Origin: Vibrio sp. PID17_43
GTDB taxonomy: Bacteria; Pseudomonadota; Gammaproteobacteria; Enterobacterales; Vibrionaceae
DNA: 64,000 nt
Reading direction: 5' to 3'
NCBI RefSeq assembly: GCF_002608565.1
Contig: NZ_LIXM01000003.1
Coordinates: 1 to 64,000, forward strand
In this document: piece by piece, positions 9,692-19,761 of the stretch
Layout of the letters: each line of letters opens with the position of its first letter
Numbering within the stretch: position 1 is the stretch's first letter
The notes under the pieces: generated by a model
What the model was told of the DNA's origin: nothing
Databases searched by the model: none
The model's input: only the letters and a program-made list of their open reading frames with translations
Position numbers and translations under genes: made by a program

Positions 9692-10576
9692 TTACAGCAC
9701 ATAGACGAACACAAATAAACATAGCCAGACCACATCCACGAAGTGCCAATACCAACTGCCTGCTTGAAACGCAAAATGATCTTTTGGAGAGAAGTGATCT
9801 TTGGCGATTCTAAACAACAATACAATCAGGAAAATGGTACCGAGACACACATGCAAACCATGAAAACCCGTCAGCATAAAGAAGGTGTTGCCGTAGATCC
9901 CTGATTGTAGAGTTAGATTCATTTCTTCATATGCATGCCCATATTCCACAACCTGGTAATACAAAAAGAAACAAGCCAGTACGATGGTGATTTCTAACCA
10001 GACAATGAGTGCTGTACGATGGTTTTTTTCCAAACTCACATGTGCCATGTGTAACGTAACTGAAGACAATAGCAGGATAATCGTATTGGTTAGAGGTATA
10101 CCGTCCCAAGGCATTGCCTGAGTAATATCACCTGCAGGCGTCATCGTTAAAGGCCATATTGCTTCAAAATTAGGCCACAGCACCTCATGGGTCATAAAAT
10201 TGTTGTCAGCCCCACCCAACCAAGGCACCGAAATCATTCTTGCGTAAAACAGCGCTCCAAAAAATGCCCCAAAAAACATCACTTCAGAAAAAATGAACCA
10301 ACTCATTCCTTGACGAAAAGAGCGCGTTATTTGAGCATTATATTTCCCGGTAAGCGATTCTGTAATCACGTTGCTGAACCACCTCGCCACAATGTAAAGT
10401 AGAAATATCACACCAAACGTTAGAATAATGACACCTAAGGTTCCAATCGCACTCTCAGTTTGGGTTCCTTGGACAGTCAATCCAGCGCCTACGGCCACTA
10501 AGAAAAGGGCAAATGCGCAAACAATGGGCCAGTTGCTTTGGGCCGGGACATAGTACGTTTCAGGCTTGTTGCTCAT
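9692..10576 (-). CDS. ctaE: Cytochrome c oxidase subunit III
   Basis: 294 residues, CoxC/COX3 family, seven membrane segments. Family hallmarks seen: YVPAQSNWPI at the N-terminus, ARWFSNVITES, FSEVMFFGAFFGALFYAR, GFHGLHVCLGTIFL and the C-terminal FQAGSWYWHFVDVVWLCLF. Subunit III stabilises the core and the proton uptake path of heme-copper oxidases. It overlaps ctaG by 4 bp (ATGA), showing tight coupling within the operon. Confidence 0.96.
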   Translation of the reverse strand: MSNKPETYYVPAQSNWPIVCAFALFLVAVGAGLTVQGTQTESAIGTLGVIILTFGVIFLLYIVARWFSNVITESLTGKYNAQITRSFRQGMSWFIFSEVMFFGAFFGALFYARMISVPWLGGADNNFMTHEVLWPNFEAIWPLTMTPAGDITQAMPWDGIPLTNTIILLLSSVTLHMAHVSLEKNHRTALIVWLEITIVLACFFLYYQVVEYGHAYEEMNLTLQSGIYGNTFFMLTGFHGLHVCLGTIFLIVLLFRIAKDHFSPKDHFAFQAGSWYWHFVDVVWLCLFVFVYVL

Positions 10577-11187
10577 TGATTCTCTCCTTGCAGAGGCTTA
10601 TTGGCCTGTATCTCGCTCCTTGAGAGGCTAACAACTGACGAATCGCCCGATTGAGGAGAAAGCTTGTAGAGTGTGTAAGACAGCGTCAACGTGTGAATCG
10701 AGTTCGGCACGTCGGGTTCGATATAGAAGATCAAAGGCATGCTTGCTTGCTGCTTACCATCTAGGGGTTGTTGATTAAAGCAAAAACATTCGATTTTATT
10801 GAAATACGCTGCGCCAGTACCGGGGGAGACAGAAGGCACCGCTTGTCCAACCAAGTTCTGGTCACTTTGATTAAAAGCAAGATATTCGGTCTGAACCACT
10901 TCCCCCGGATGCACATCCATAGAGAGCACTTTCGGTTTGAACTCCCATGGCATATCAGGGCTCACATGTGCCATGAATTCAACGCGAATGGTACGGCTGA
11001 TGTCTGGTTGCATACCTATCGGCTGTATCGAGGCGACATCACTGGTTTTACCGTTGATTCCGAGCGCATCGCACATAATGTCGTAAAGAGGAACCAGAGC
11101 AAAACCAAAACCAAACATCAATGCCGTTGCCAATAACAGCTTGATTGTCAGTCTTTTGTTGGATGATTTGGATTGCATCTCAATCAC
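10573..11187 (-). CDS. ctaG: Cytochrome c oxidase assembly protein CtaG/Cox11
   Basis: 204 residues with one N-terminal membrane anchor (LLLATALMFGFGFALVPLYDIMCDALGING) and a periplasmic Ig-like copper-binding domain. The copper motif ECFCFNQQ (about residue 135) is intact, as is the VEF-MAHVSPDMPWEFKP segment. Cox11/CtaG delivers copper to CuB of subunit I, and it lies between ctaD and ctaE as in many proteobacteria. Start codon and position follow 12 bp after the ctaD stop. Confidence 0.95.
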   Translation of the reverse strand: MIEMQSKSSNKRLTIKLLLATALMFGFGFALVPLYDIMCDALGINGKTSDVASIQPIGMQPDISRTIRVEFMAHVSPDMPWEFKPKVLSMDVHPGEVVQTEYLAFNQSDQNLVGQAVPSVSPGTGAAYFNKIECFCFNQQPLDGKQQASMPLIFYIEPDVPNSIHTLTLSYTLYKLSPQSGDSSVVSLSRSEIQANKPLQGENQ

Positions 11188-11199
11188 CTCGAATGTCCA

Positions 11200-12840
11200 T
11201 TAATCGATTTTAGGGGGCGTTGTAAATGTGTGGTACGGCGCTGGGCTTTGTACCGTCCATTCTAATCCTTCCGCACGTTCCCACGGTTTCGCTGATGCTT
11301 TTTCACCACCACGAATACATTTGATCACCAACCACAAAAAGATCAGCTGTGACAAGCCAAAGGCAAAACCGCCAATTGAGACTATTTGATTCACATCCGC
11401 AAACTGAATCGCATAATCAGGAATACGTCTTGGCATACCTGCCAACCCTAAAAAGTGCATTGGGAAAAACAGCACGTTCACCGAAATCACTGAACACCAG
11501 AAATGCCAGAGACTCAGTTTTTGGTCATACATATGCCCTGTCCATTTGGGCAGCCAGTAGTAAACGGCAGCCATGATGGAGAACACTGCGCCGGAGACCA
11601 GTACATAGTGGAAATGCGCGACCACAAAATAGGTATCGTGATACTGGAAATCTGCGGGTACTATCGCAAGCATCAAGCCTGAGAAACCACCAATGGTAAA
11701 CAATACGATAAAAGCAATGGCAAATAGCATTGGCGTTTCAAATGTCAACGCGCCTCTCCACATGGTTGCCACCCAATTGAAGACCTTCACTCCGGTGGGC
11801 ACTGCAATCAACATGGTGCAATACATAAAGAAGAGCTCTGCAAATACCGGCATCCCCGTCGTGAACATATGGTGAGCCCAAACAAGGAATGAGAGCAGTG
11901 CGATACTACAAGTGGCGTAAACCATAGAGTGGTAGCCAAAAAGTTTCTTACCGCTGAAAGCCGGAATGATGGCCGAGATAATACCAAACGATGGTAAAAT
12001 CATAATGTATACCTCTGGGTGACCAAAGAACCAGAAAATATGCTGGAACATCACTGGGTCACCGCCACCCGCGGCATCAAAGAAGCTGGTTCCAAAGTAT
12101 TTATCGGTCAATACCATGGTAACTGCCCCAGCCAACACGGGCATTACGGCGATGAGTAAGAATGCCGTAATCAACCATGTCCAAACGAACATTGGCAGCT
12201 TAAACCAAGTCATACCGGGCGCTCGCATGTTGACGATGGTCACGATCACGTTGATGGCACCCATTATCGAACTAATACCCATTATATGCACAGAGAAAAC
12301 AAATAACGCAGTACTATCTGGCCCGTAAGTTGTTGAAAGTGGTGCATAGAAGGTCCAGCCAAAATCAGGACCTCCACCAGGTAAGAACAATGAGCCAATC
12401 AAAATGAGGAAGGCAAAAGGTAAAATCCAGAAACTCAGATTATTCATGCGTGGCAGTGCCATATCAGGAGCACCAATCATCATTGGGATCATCCAGTTAG
12501 CAAGGCCAGTAAAAGCAGGCATGACCGCACCAAACACCATCACTAAACCGTGAACTGTAGTCATCTGGTTAAAGAACTGAGGGTCTACTAACTGTAAGCC
12601 CGGTTGAAATAGCTCTGCACGAATGACCATTGCCATCGCGCCACCAGTGAGAAACATGGCAAAGCTAAACCAAAGATAGAGTGTGCCGATATCTTTGTGG
12701 TTTGTTGAATAGATCCAACGAGCAATACCCTTTGGTGCATGATCATGGTCGTGGCTGTCATCAATAGCAATAGTGGTATTCGCACTGGTTTGCGCTTCTA
12801 CAGGCGCTGACTTTACCGCTTTTTCAAATGACTTGCTCAT
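11200..12840 (-). CDS. ctaD: Cytochrome c oxidase subunit I
   Basis: 546 residues, aa3-type heme-copper oxidase subunit I. Heme a ligand His97 ([10 protein letters not shown]), CuB ligands His274 with the crosslinked Tyr278 in GHPEVY and the His323-His324 pair, and the heme ligands in the HFHYVL segment are all present; the Glu in GHPEVY marks it as an A1-type enzyme. Twelve membrane segments. The N-terminal 40 residues carry a His/Asp-rich patch ([10 protein letters not shown]) that is not part of the catalytic core and may bind metal. It overlaps ctaC by 4 bp. It reduces oxygen to water with cytochrome c as donor while pumping protons. Confidence 0.97.
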   Translation of the reverse strand: MSKSFEKAVKSAPVEAQTSANTTIAIDDSHDHDHAPKGIARWIYSTNHKDIGTLYLWFSFAMFLTGGAMAMVIRAELFQPGLQLVDPQFFNQMTTVHGLVMVFGAVMPAFTGLANWMIPMMIGAPDMALPRMNNLSFWILPFAFLILIGSLFLPGGGPDFGWTFYAPLSTTYGPDSTALFVFSVHIMGISSIMGAINVIVTIVNMRAPGMTWFKLPMFVWTWLITAFLLIAVMPVLAGAVTMVLTDKYFGTSFFDAAGGGDPVMFQHIFWFFGHPEVYIMILPSFGIISAIIPAFSGKKLFGYHSMVYATCSIALLSFLVWAHHMFTTGMPVFAELFFMYCTMLIAVPTGVKVFNWVATMWRGALTFETPMLFAIAFIVLFTIGGFSGLMLAIVPADFQYHDTYFVVAHFHYVLVSGAVFSIMAAVYYWLPKWTGHMYDQKLSLWHFWCSVISVNVLFFPMHFLGLAGMPRRIPDYAIQFADVNQIVSIGGFAFGLSQLIFLWLVIKCIRGGEKASAKPWERAEGLEWTVQSPAPYHTFTTPPKID

Positions 12841-14000
12841 ATCTCCTCCTTGGCAGTTTCTTGCGCCTTAAAGGTATTAACGTCCGATGCTTGAATGGTA
12901 TCACCTGTGTCATTACCCCACGCATTACGTTGGTAAGTAATCACCGCTGCGATTTCTTGGTCGCTTAATTGGTTCGCAAAAGCTTGCATTGCGGTGCCTG
13001 CCCGGCCATTGACGATCACATCGATGTGAGTATCAACTTCACCTTGAGCAATGGCACTGCCTTTTATTGCAGGAAATGCACCAGGAATACCCTCACCATT
13101 CGCTTGATGACACACTGCACAACGTGCCGTGTAGATAGATTCTCCTTGTGCCATCAGGTCACCCATCGATAAGTCTTGAGATAGGGCCTCCTGAGCTGCG
13201 GCTTTTTGCAATGCCATCTCTTCTTTCTTTCCTGACAACCATTGGTCAAATTCTTCTTCAACCATCGCGTGAACAACAACCGGCATAAAGCCATGCGCAC
13301 GACCACAGAGTTCTGCACACTGGCCGCGATAAACACCAGGCTTATCAATCTTGGTCCATGCTTCGTTAATAAAACCGGGGATCGTGTCTTTCTTCACTGC
13401 AAAATCGGGAACCCACCAAGAGTGAATTACATCATCAGATGTCATTAAGAAGCGCACTTTACGGTTAATGGGCAACACGAGTGGGTTGTCTACTTCAAGT
13501 AGGTAGTGCGCTCCTTTTGCTTCAATTCCATCGATTTCTTTCTGGCTAGTTGCGAGTAAGCTGAAGAACTCAACATCCTCACCAAAATAACTGTAATGCC
13601 ACTTCCATTGTGATCCCGTTATTTTTACCGTGAGATCCGATTGGCTGGTATCTTCCATCGCCACCAGCGTTTTTGTCGCAGGAATAGCCATTGCGATGAG
13701 GATAATGACGGGAATAACGGTCCAGATAATTTCCACTTTTGTGCTTTCATGGAAATTCGCGGCAACTGCTCCTTTTGATTTACGGTGGCGGATGATGGAA
13801 TAGAACATAACGCCAAAAACTACTAAGGCAATAGCGCAACAGATATAAAAGATAAGCATATGCAATTCAAACACTTGCTCACTTATTGCGGTAACGCCTT
13901 TTGTCATGTTGTAATCATTCTGCTCTGACCAAGCGCACGATGAAAATGTGATAAAAATCACATTCGTTACTATGGCTAGAGTAGTTGCTAATCTTTTCAA
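12837..14000 (-). CDS. ctaC: Cytochrome c oxidase subunit II with fused cytochrome c domain
   Basis: About 387 residues from a TTG at 14000 that has AGGAGA six bases upstream; the open frame continues to 14054 but without a ribosome site. Order: signal peptide, two membrane segments, a cupredoxin CuA domain with the full ligand set ([16 protein letters not shown]), and a C-terminal cytochrome c domain with CAVCH and a likely Met ligand in GTAMQAF. This is the caa3-like form, in which a covalently bound c-type heme passes electrons to CuA. First gene of the minus-strand oxidase operon, 4-bp overlap with ctaD. Confidence 0.94.
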   Translation of the reverse strand: MKRLATTLAIVTNVIFITFSSCAWSEQNDYNMTKGVTAISEQVFELHMLIFYICCAIALVVFGVMFYSIIRHRKSKGAVAANFHESTKVEIIWTVIPVIILIAMAIPATKTLVAMEDTSQSDLTVKITGSQWKWHYSYFGEDVEFFSLLATSQKEIDGIEAKGAHYLLEVDNPLVLPINRKVRFLMTSDDVIHSWWVPDFAVKKDTIPGFINEAWTKIDKPGVYRGQCAELCGRAHGFMPVVVHAMVEEEFDQWLSGKKEEMALQKAAAQEALSQDLSMGDLMAQGESIYTARCAVCHQANGEGIPGAFPAIKGSAIAQGEVDTHIDVIVNGRAGTAMQAFANQLSDQEIAAVITYQRNAWGNDTGDTIQASDVNTFKAQETAKEEI

Positions 14001-14325
14001 AAGATCTCTCCTCTGCTCAGCCGCTGCGCTTACGCGAGCTTCCTTGCTTCCCAATGCAAATATCGAACAAACTTACTAAAATTCATAAAAACTGCGTGTT
14101 CAACATGCTTTGTTATAATTATGTTAAAGGCTAGTTTTAGTTCAAAGGTTCTTCAAGAAATTAAATGCGAATAAATTATATACAATTGAGAAAATGAATT
14201 TCAGTTTAACGATTGCCAACTTTGAAATGTAATTGAGAACGATTTACATTAATTAAGAGAGAAACTGAGATGCTTTTCATTGAAAAGTGTCTAATAGGTA
14301 GGTTCCCTACTAAGGAAAGACAAAT
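14001..14325. promoter_or_regulatory. Divergent promoter region between ctaC and the phosphohexomutase gene
   Basis: 325 bp, AT-rich. It must hold the promoters of the oxidase operon (minus) and of the mutase gene (plus). A stretch at 14231-14252 (TTGAGAACGATTTACATTAA) resembles a Fur-type operator in part, but the match is imperfect and no half site is repeated. No other structure stands out. Confidence 0.3.
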
Positions 14326-16020
14326 ATGACTGCACCAATTACTCAATGGCTGGCACGAGATCCTGACCCTAAAACTCGTGAAGAGTTACAGCACTTAGCT
14401 GACACCAATAATGAACAAGAGCTTTCTGACCGTTTTGGCTCCCGTCTTGCGTTTGGTACCGCAGGTCTGCGCGGTAAAGTCGGTGCCGGTCCAAATCGCA
14501 TGAACCGTCTCGTGATTCAAGAAACGGCCACTGGTCTCGGTCACTACCTCATTGAACAAGTAAAAGACTCATTCTCTCGAGGCGTTGTTATTGGCTACGA
14601 TGGTCGCCCAGATTCGAAGCAGTTCGCGCACGATACCGCTTCAGTACTAACCGCTTTAGGCATCAAGGTTTACCTAACCTACAAAGTAGCAGCGACACCA
14701 ATTGTTGCTTTTGGCGTTCGTGAGTTAAATGCCGCGGCCGCTGTCGTTGTAACAGCCAGTCATAATCCTCCTGAGTACAATGGCTTTAAAGTATATTGGG
14801 GAAATGGCGCACAAATCATTCCACCGCACGACTCTGGTATAGCAGCTAAGATCGATGAAGCAACGACAAAGCCACTGCCGCTCATGTCTCTAGACGATGC
14901 GAAACAGCAAGGTCTATTGGTTTGGTTAGAGGATGAGTACTACCAAGCTTACCGAAAAGCAATGAATGAAAACCCGCTGCTGACACCCGATAACAACACC
15001 GACATTTCTATCGTTTACACGGCAATGCACGGTGTAGGCGCAGACATGGCAGAAACGCTGCTTGCGGATGCTGGCTTTAACAAAGTGGCAAGTGTCTCAG
15101 AACAGCGCGAACCGGATGGTGCTTTCCCAACCGTTAACTTCCCTAACCCAGAAGAAGCGGGCGCTATGGACATGGTCATGGCGCTAGGTAAATCAGTTGA
15201 CGCAGACATTGCCTGCGCCAACGACCCAGATGCGGACCGTTTTGCTGTCGCAGTAAAACGCCCTAATGGCGAATATCAAATGCTAACAGGAGACCAAGTC
15301 GGCTCACTGTTTGGTGATTACTTACTACAAGATCAACCAAATGCACTGGTCGGCAATACAATTGTGTCTTCTCGCCTATTGAGCAGTATTGCAAAAGCAC
15401 ACGGCGCAGAATACTACCAAACGCTAACCGGATTTAAGTGGCTAACGAACGTGGCAATGACTCAAGAGACTGAGGCCAATCCATTCTTGTTTGCTTACGA
15501 AGAAGCGCTAGGCTACACGGTAGGCAACAAGGTATGGGATAAAGATGGCCTATCTGCATTGGTCGCTTTCTCTCAATTGACTGGCAAACTGAAAGCAGAA
15601 GGCAAAACGCTTTGGGACAAACTCGAAGAGCTATACCGTCAACACGGCTTCTACTTCAACGCACAACGCAGCATTTCGCTTGATCCTAAATCCCCCCCAA
15701 TCGGTGACAAACTTCGTGCGAATCCACCAAAAGCAATCGCAGGTATTCGTATTAACGTGATAGAAGATCTGAAATCATCACTTCGTTTTGTCATCGACGG
15801 TCCAACAGAAGCGATCAACCTGCCAGCAAGTGACGTTCTGATCTACCACTTAGAAGACAAATCTCGTGTGATTGTTCGCCCTTCTGGCACTGAGCCTAAG
15901 TTGAAGTGTTACTATGAAGTGATCAGCGACTTCCCTACAGATGTGGACTACGAGCAAGCAAGCCAAGCTGCAGAAGCGAAGATGAACGCGTTGATTGAAG
16001 CACATCAGCAAAGCTTTTGA
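14326..16020 (+). CDS. Phosphohexomutase (phosphoglucomutase/phosphomannomutase family, PgcA-like)
   Basis: 564 residues, alpha-D-phosphohexomutase superfamily. The phosphoserine loop TASHNPPEYNG (Ser145), the magnesium loop DPDADR (about 300), the sugar-binding YEEALGY and the C-terminal phosphate-binding RPSGTEPK are all present. Length and the N-terminal FGTAGLRGKVG resemble the long PgcA/PGM2 type rather than the 440-residue AlgC/GlmM type, so interconversion of glucose 1- and 6-phosphate or of mannose phosphates, or phosphopentose activity, are possible. The ATG has AAGGA upstream. It stands alone between the oxidase operon and a bidirectional terminator. Confidence 0.9.
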   Translation: MTAPITQWLARDPDPKTREELQHLADTNNEQELSDRFGSRLAFGTAGLRGKVGAGPNRMNRLVIQETATGLGHYLIEQVKDSFSRGVVIGYDGRPDSKQFAHDTASVLTALGIKVYLTYKVAATPIVAFGVRELNAAAAVVVTASHNPPEYNGFKVYWGNGAQIIPPHDSGIAAKIDEATTKPLPLMSLDDAKQQGLLVWLEDEYYQAYRKAMNENPLLTPDNNTDISIVYTAMHGVGADMAETLLADAGFNKVASVSEQREPDGAFPTVNFPNPEEAGAMDMVMALGKSVDADIACANDPDADRFAVAVKRPNGEYQMLTGDQVGSLFGDYLLQDQPNALVGNTIVSSRLLSSIAKAHGAEYYQTLTGFKWLTNVAMTQETEANPFLFAYEEALGYTVGNKVWDKDGLSALVAFSQLTGKLKAEGKTLWDKLEELYRQHGFYFNAQRSISLDPKSPPIGDKLRANPPKAIAGIRINVIEDLKSSLRFVIDGPTEAINLPASDVLIYHLEDKSRVIVRPSGTEPKLKCYYEVISDFPTDVDYEQASQAAEAKMNALIEAHQQSF

Positions 16021-16133
16021 GCAGCGCTGAACAATAAGGCAAATAGCAAAAAAGGTTCACCGAGCGATTCTGTTCTCGGCTCAAGCTTGAATTCAATCTT
16101 CATTACAGCCACTTCTAGAAATCGACCCGATAC

Positions 16134-16162
16134 TAAAAAGCCAGCGAGTGCTGGCTTTTGTT
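16134..16162. terminator. Bidirectional terminator
   Basis: AAAAAGCCAGC / GCTGGCTTTTG stem with a GAGT loop, between the convergent mutase and LysE-type genes. A-run and T-run on both sides let it serve both. The same stem sequence is used after aroG (3256-3282). Confidence 0.85.
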
Positions 16163-16186
16163 AGAAAATCTGATTGTTCTTACAAA

Positions 16187-16819
16187 TTACATCGCGAAGC
16201 TACTTAGTATCCACACGGCAAGGATCACGAACACCAAGCCCATAAACTTGCCTTGGTACATGCGGAACTTTTCGTTTTCCAGTAATCCTTTACCTAAAGT
16301 CCCCGCCAGCGCAACAAGCAATAAGTTGAACAGTAAACCAAGCACATTTAGCACCAATCCCAACGCGAGCATTTGTTCACCAGAAGATGCGGTAATGTTG
16401 CTAGATACAAATTGAGGTAAAAACATGACGAAGAACACCAGTGCTTTCGGGTTAAGCAAGTTACTCATCAACGCACGCTGGTAATAGGTCGACGCCATCT
16501 TATTCTTCTGATCAAGCTCAGGTGCTGATGCCGCCTCTGCTTGCAAGCAATCCCACCCCATTTTCAGCAAGTACGCGCCACCAAGTAGATGAAGCACTTT
16601 TAACGCGATTGGACTCATCGCAATTAAGGTCGATACGCCCATCGCTGCCAGCAAGGTTAAGATTACGCCTGATGTCGCATTGCCTAAACTTGCGAACAAA
16701 CCGACTTTCTTACCATAACTCATGCTAGAGCTGGCTATTAGCAGCATGTCAGGTCCAGGCAATAGAAGAAGTGCAATAACAGCGGTGAGATAAACAGGGA
16801 GTACAGATAAATCGATCAT
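16187..16819 (-). CDS. LysE/RhtB family amino-acid exporter
   Basis: 210 residues with about six membrane segments. The N-terminal LLLPGPDMLLIASSSMSYGKKVGL matches the family signature (PGP, then G-x-x-x-G), and LLNPKALVFFVMFLPQF near residue 118 is the second conserved block. Such proteins export amino acids such as homoserine, threonine, leucine or lysine; which one cannot be told here. Its promoter lies in the otherwise empty region upstream. Confidence 0.86.
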   Translation of the reverse strand: MIDLSVLPVYLTAVIALLLLPGPDMLLIASSSMSYGKKVGLFASLGNATSGVILTLLAAMGVSTLIAMSPIALKVLHLLGGAYLLKMGWDCLQAEAASAPELDQKNKMASTYYQRALMSNLLNPKALVFFVMFLPQFVSSNITASSGEQMLALGLVLNVLGLLFNLLLVALAGTLGKGLLENEKFRMYQGKFMGLVFVILAVWILSSFAM

Positions 16820-17341
16820 GGTGGAACTAGCTATTCAAAAACAGGCGGCGGATCTTATACCAATGAATGGATAACAACCAGACAAAATGTCCAAGTAAAA
16901 AGCTAAATACAGAAAATACAAAAGGTTTAATATTCAACTTTAAAACAATTAACCTTTTTTCTGTTCATTTTTAATACTGATAGCAATTTCGTACAAAAAT
17001 AAGCAGGATGGTTTCGGTAAACTCGAAAGGACTTTATGTAGAGACATTAAGCTTAAACATCACGAACAAAGATGAAAGAGAAGAATAAGGAAGTTGCGAC
17101 TTTTAAAATTGCTCAAGAGCTGGGCAGCTTAGAGCAGCTTGTTGCGTTATGCTAGCCCTGCGGTGTTTACCGCAATGGGCACACATTGTATTTATGTCAG
17201 GGGTGAACTTGGCAAAAATCCATTTATATTGCCAGCCACAGTGGCAGTCTCAGTTGCTTACCTGTGACGAAAATGTCTTACTGACTACCATCGCTAGTAT
17301 GATCACATTTTTACTGCTTCGAGTTTGATTGTAAGCGGCAA
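16820..17341. other. Gene-free stretch, possible degenerate coding matter
   Basis: 522 bp between the LysE-type and FAH-family genes. Around 17150-17330 several frames give short membrane-like peptides (for example NPFILPATVAVSVAYL followed by a stop) that might be the remains of a membrane protein gene, but I could not identify a family. No terminator, repeat or RNA structure was found. Confidence 0.3.
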
Positions 17342-17956
17342 TTAAGTAGCCAACCATTCGATTTCTAGTAAGGTGATTTCCCCACACTTCAAACGACCAA
17401 GGAAGACATCACCTTGATGGACTTCTCCTACGCCTTTTGGCGTACCGGTCATCACCACATCACCGTCTTCTAAAGATGTGTAACTCTTAAGCTCATCCAG
17501 AATGGTCATTGGCGGGTAAAGCATCTGCTTAACGTGTCCTTTCTGAACATGAACACAGTTAATCAACAGTTCTAAATGGAGATCGTCTATATCTATCCCC
17601 TCAAGAGGGCGAAAACGACTGAACACCGCTGAGCCATCAAACGCTTTGGCACGCTCCCAAGGTAGCCCTTTTTCTTTGAGAGTTGACTGCAAACCACGCT
17701 TGGTTAGATCTAAGCCAAGCCCTACCGCACTGTATTGACCGTTTTTGATCGAAAAACAGATTTCTGCTTCGTAATGCAGAGGTTCTTGATGAAATGCGGT
17801 GAGCTTAGTTGAGACAGAAGTCGCTGGCTTATTGAATACGACCATCTGCTCTGGCATCGCATTATTGAGCTCTTGAATATGCTCAGCATAGTTGCGTCCA
17901 ACGCACAGAACTTTGCCAACTTTGACATTCTTTTCTTCAACCTGAATGACGCTCAT
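17342..17956 (-). CDS. Fumarylacetoacetate hydrolase (FAH) family protein
   Basis: 204 residues from the ATG at 17956. The FAH fold is clear: VGRNYAEHIQEL near the start, the metal ligands EAEICFSI, and MTGTPKGVGEVHQGD at the C-terminus. Short members of this family cleave acylpyruvates (YcgM-like) or decarboxylate oxaloacetate, and the size fits that subgroup, not the long tyrosine-degradation enzyme. An in-frame start 15 bp further upstream is less likely because GGGAAGAG sits closer to the ATG used. No partner gene indicates the substrate. Confidence 0.85.
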   Translation of the reverse strand: MSVIQVEEKNVKVGKVLCVGRNYAEHIQELNNAMPEQMVVFNKPATSVSTKLTAFHQEPLHYEAEICFSIKNGQYSAVGLGLDLTKRGLQSTLKEKGLPWERAKAFDGSAVFSRFRPLEGIDIDDLHLELLINCVHVQKGHVKQMLYPPMTILDELKSYTSLEDGDVVMTGTPKGVGEVHQGDVFLGRLKCGEITLLEIEWLAT

Positions 17957-18103
17957 TGCTCTTCCCTGCAAAACAAAGGCAACATCATAATCTAAGCCTT
18001 TGAGTTACTAACACTAATTATCAATTCTGGATATTAAAAATAAGACATTCAGCCCGTTTTTATCAAGCTGACACACCACCATTGAGTAAATAACGGAGTT
18101 AAA

Positions 18104-18130
18104 AAAAGCCAGCACGATGCTGGCTTATAA
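18104..18130 (-). terminator. Intrinsic terminator after the OmpU-like porin
   Basis: AAGCCAGCA / TGCTGGCTT with a 3-base loop; the A7 run on the plus strand gives a U7 tail on the minus-strand transcript, 25 bp after the porin stop. Confidence 0.85.
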
Positions 18131-18151
18131 AACAACTAGGACAAGTTGCTA

Positions 18152-19204
18152 TTATAGGTAGTAACGAGCACCGAACGCCCATTTGTCGTCTGTTTTACGA
18201 TTGTTAGCATCGTTTAGGTCAAACTGGTAACCAGCGAAGCCAACAAACTTAGAAGTGAAGTTGTACTCTGCTTGAACCGCCATTTGTTCACGTGCAGTTT
18301 CAGTCGAGCTTGCTTTAGTCGCTTTACCTTCAACCATTTCGTAGTTCAGGCTTAAGTTTAGGCTGCTTGGCAGTGCATAAGCGACTAACGCTTCGTACGT
18401 ATCACTATCAGCTAGACGAGTTTTGCCATCAAAGTTCATGTTTTCGTTTGAACCGTAAACAGCAGCTACGTACAGGCCTTTACCGTAAGAACCGTAAGCT
18501 GCAGATACTAGGTGAGATTCAGCCGTTTCTTTCTTAGAACCAAATGCCGTGAAGTCACCCGTGTTGTACGTGTAACCAAGCTTCGCGTCCATGATTGAGT
18601 ATGATAGCGCAAGTTGCATACGGTCATCGTAGTTTGCACCGTCAACAATTTGATCCTTGTCGTTGCGAGAAAACTTGTCTTTCGCACCTTGCCAACCTAG
18701 ACCAAAGCCAAGCTTACCCGCTTCACCAAGTTCGATAGCGTTACGGTAAGAAAGCATTTTGTCTGCACGGCCAGTACCAAGGTTACTGTGGTCATCGTAG
18801 ATAAAGTCGTTCGCAAACGCGATTGGCATATCTGCAACACCCGCTACATCGTAGTAAGGTGCCCACTGAGTACCACCCACTGCACGACCATATACATCGT
18901 GAGTTAGGCCTAGGTAACCAAGACGAGTTGTGAATGAGTTTTCGCCACCGTTTAGGAAGTTAAGAGCCCATTCACCACGAGCGTCAACAGTGAAACCTTC
19001 ACCGATATCGTGAGTTGCATTAACGTTGATACGTGAAGAGTTTGTACCTACATCTGTGTCACCTTGCTCAGAACCATTTAGGTTAACAGAAACATGACCG
19101 CCAATAGAGAACGTTGTACCATCATTATTATATAGCTCTACTGCTACTGCTTGAGTACCAAAAGTTGCTGCTGCGATTGCTGCTGCTAGGAATTTCTTAT
19201 TCAT
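18152..19204 (-). CDS. Outer membrane porin, OmpU-like
   Basis: 350 residues from the ATG at 19204, where a typical signal peptide begins (MNKKFLAAAIAAATFGTQAVA). The mature part starts VELYNNDGTTFSIGGHVSVN and ends in a beta strand with terminal aromatic-Leu (FGARYYL), as required for BAM recognition. Alternating polar/hydrophobic strands, Gly/Asn/Asp-rich turns and the LGYLGLTHDVYGRAVGGTQWAP loop-3 region fit a trimeric 16-stranded general porin. It has a terminator of its own and a long 5' region shared with a divergent second porin. Confidence 0.88.
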   Translation of the reverse strand: MNKKFLAAAIAAATFGTQAVAVELYNNDGTTFSIGGHVSVNLNGSEQGDTDVGTNSSRINVNATHDIGEGFTVDARGEWALNFLNGGENSFTTRLGYLGLTHDVYGRAVGGTQWAPYYDVAGVADMPIAFANDFIYDDHSNLGTGRADKMLSYRNAIELGEAGKLGFGLGWQGAKDKFSRNDKDQIVDGANYDDRMQLALSYSIMDAKLGYTYNTGDFTAFGSKKETAESHLVSAAYGSYGKGLYVAAVYGSNENMNFDGKTRLADSDTYEALVAYALPSSLNLSLNYEMVEGKATKASSTETAREQMAVQAEYNFTSKFVGFAGYQFDLNDANNRKTDDKWAFGARYYL

Positions 19205-19761
19205 TATAAAGTCCATGTATTTATTCGTTTGTACGTCAGTTTTATTCAAAAGCTCACAGGGCATTTATTACGCCCATTTCAAGTCACCTTTGCGTAACAA
19301 CTGTGCGTCACTTTATTGCAATAGTTCCCTTTGGTAGAGTAAAAAAATCTAATTAACTAGAAAGAGGCTTCCGTTTCCCCACCCAAAAATGCAACACATC
19401 GCGATAAAAACCTAAAATACAAAACAATTTGTTACTCCACCTGTCATTTATTGAGCTAAACAACTGAAAGAACATATTTTAAATCACAGTTACAGACTGG
19501 TAGCAGTTACAGTTTGCGTAGACAAACCTCTTCACAAACTTTTTTAAAGAAATATTCAAATAAAATAACTAAAAAAAATAAACACATGCCTTCAACCCTA
19601 TGTGTTCATCAACCACTATTGAACCACCCTCTCTAACAGAAACAAAATTGCAATAAAATCATAACCTAACAGAAATCTACCTTTCATTTTTACCGTTTAC
19701 CTTAGCCTCATCAATACAGCGGGCAAGAAAGCCCATCGATAACAAATAAGGTAAATAAAAA
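19205..19761. promoter_or_regulatory. Control region between two divergent porin genes
   Basis: 557 bp, AT-rich, no gene. It contains a direct repeat CAGTTACAG at 19487-19495 and 19504-19512 (17 bp apart, about 1.5 helical turns) and an inverted repeat AACACAT-N12-ATGTGTT at 19581-19606. Either could bind a regulator of porin expression (OmpR or ToxR type), but neither matches a consensus I can vouch for. Confidence 0.4.

Noticed and set aside
10768..11136. 122-codon plus-strand frame within ctaG
   Set aside because: Shadow of the conserved ctaG gene with its intact copper motif.
14231..14252. Fur box upstream of ctaC
   Set aside because: Only part of the 19-bp consensus matches; not enough to call an operator.
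17150..17330. Short membrane-protein frames
   Set aside because: Fragments in several frames under 60 codons with no family match; kept only as a note on that gap.
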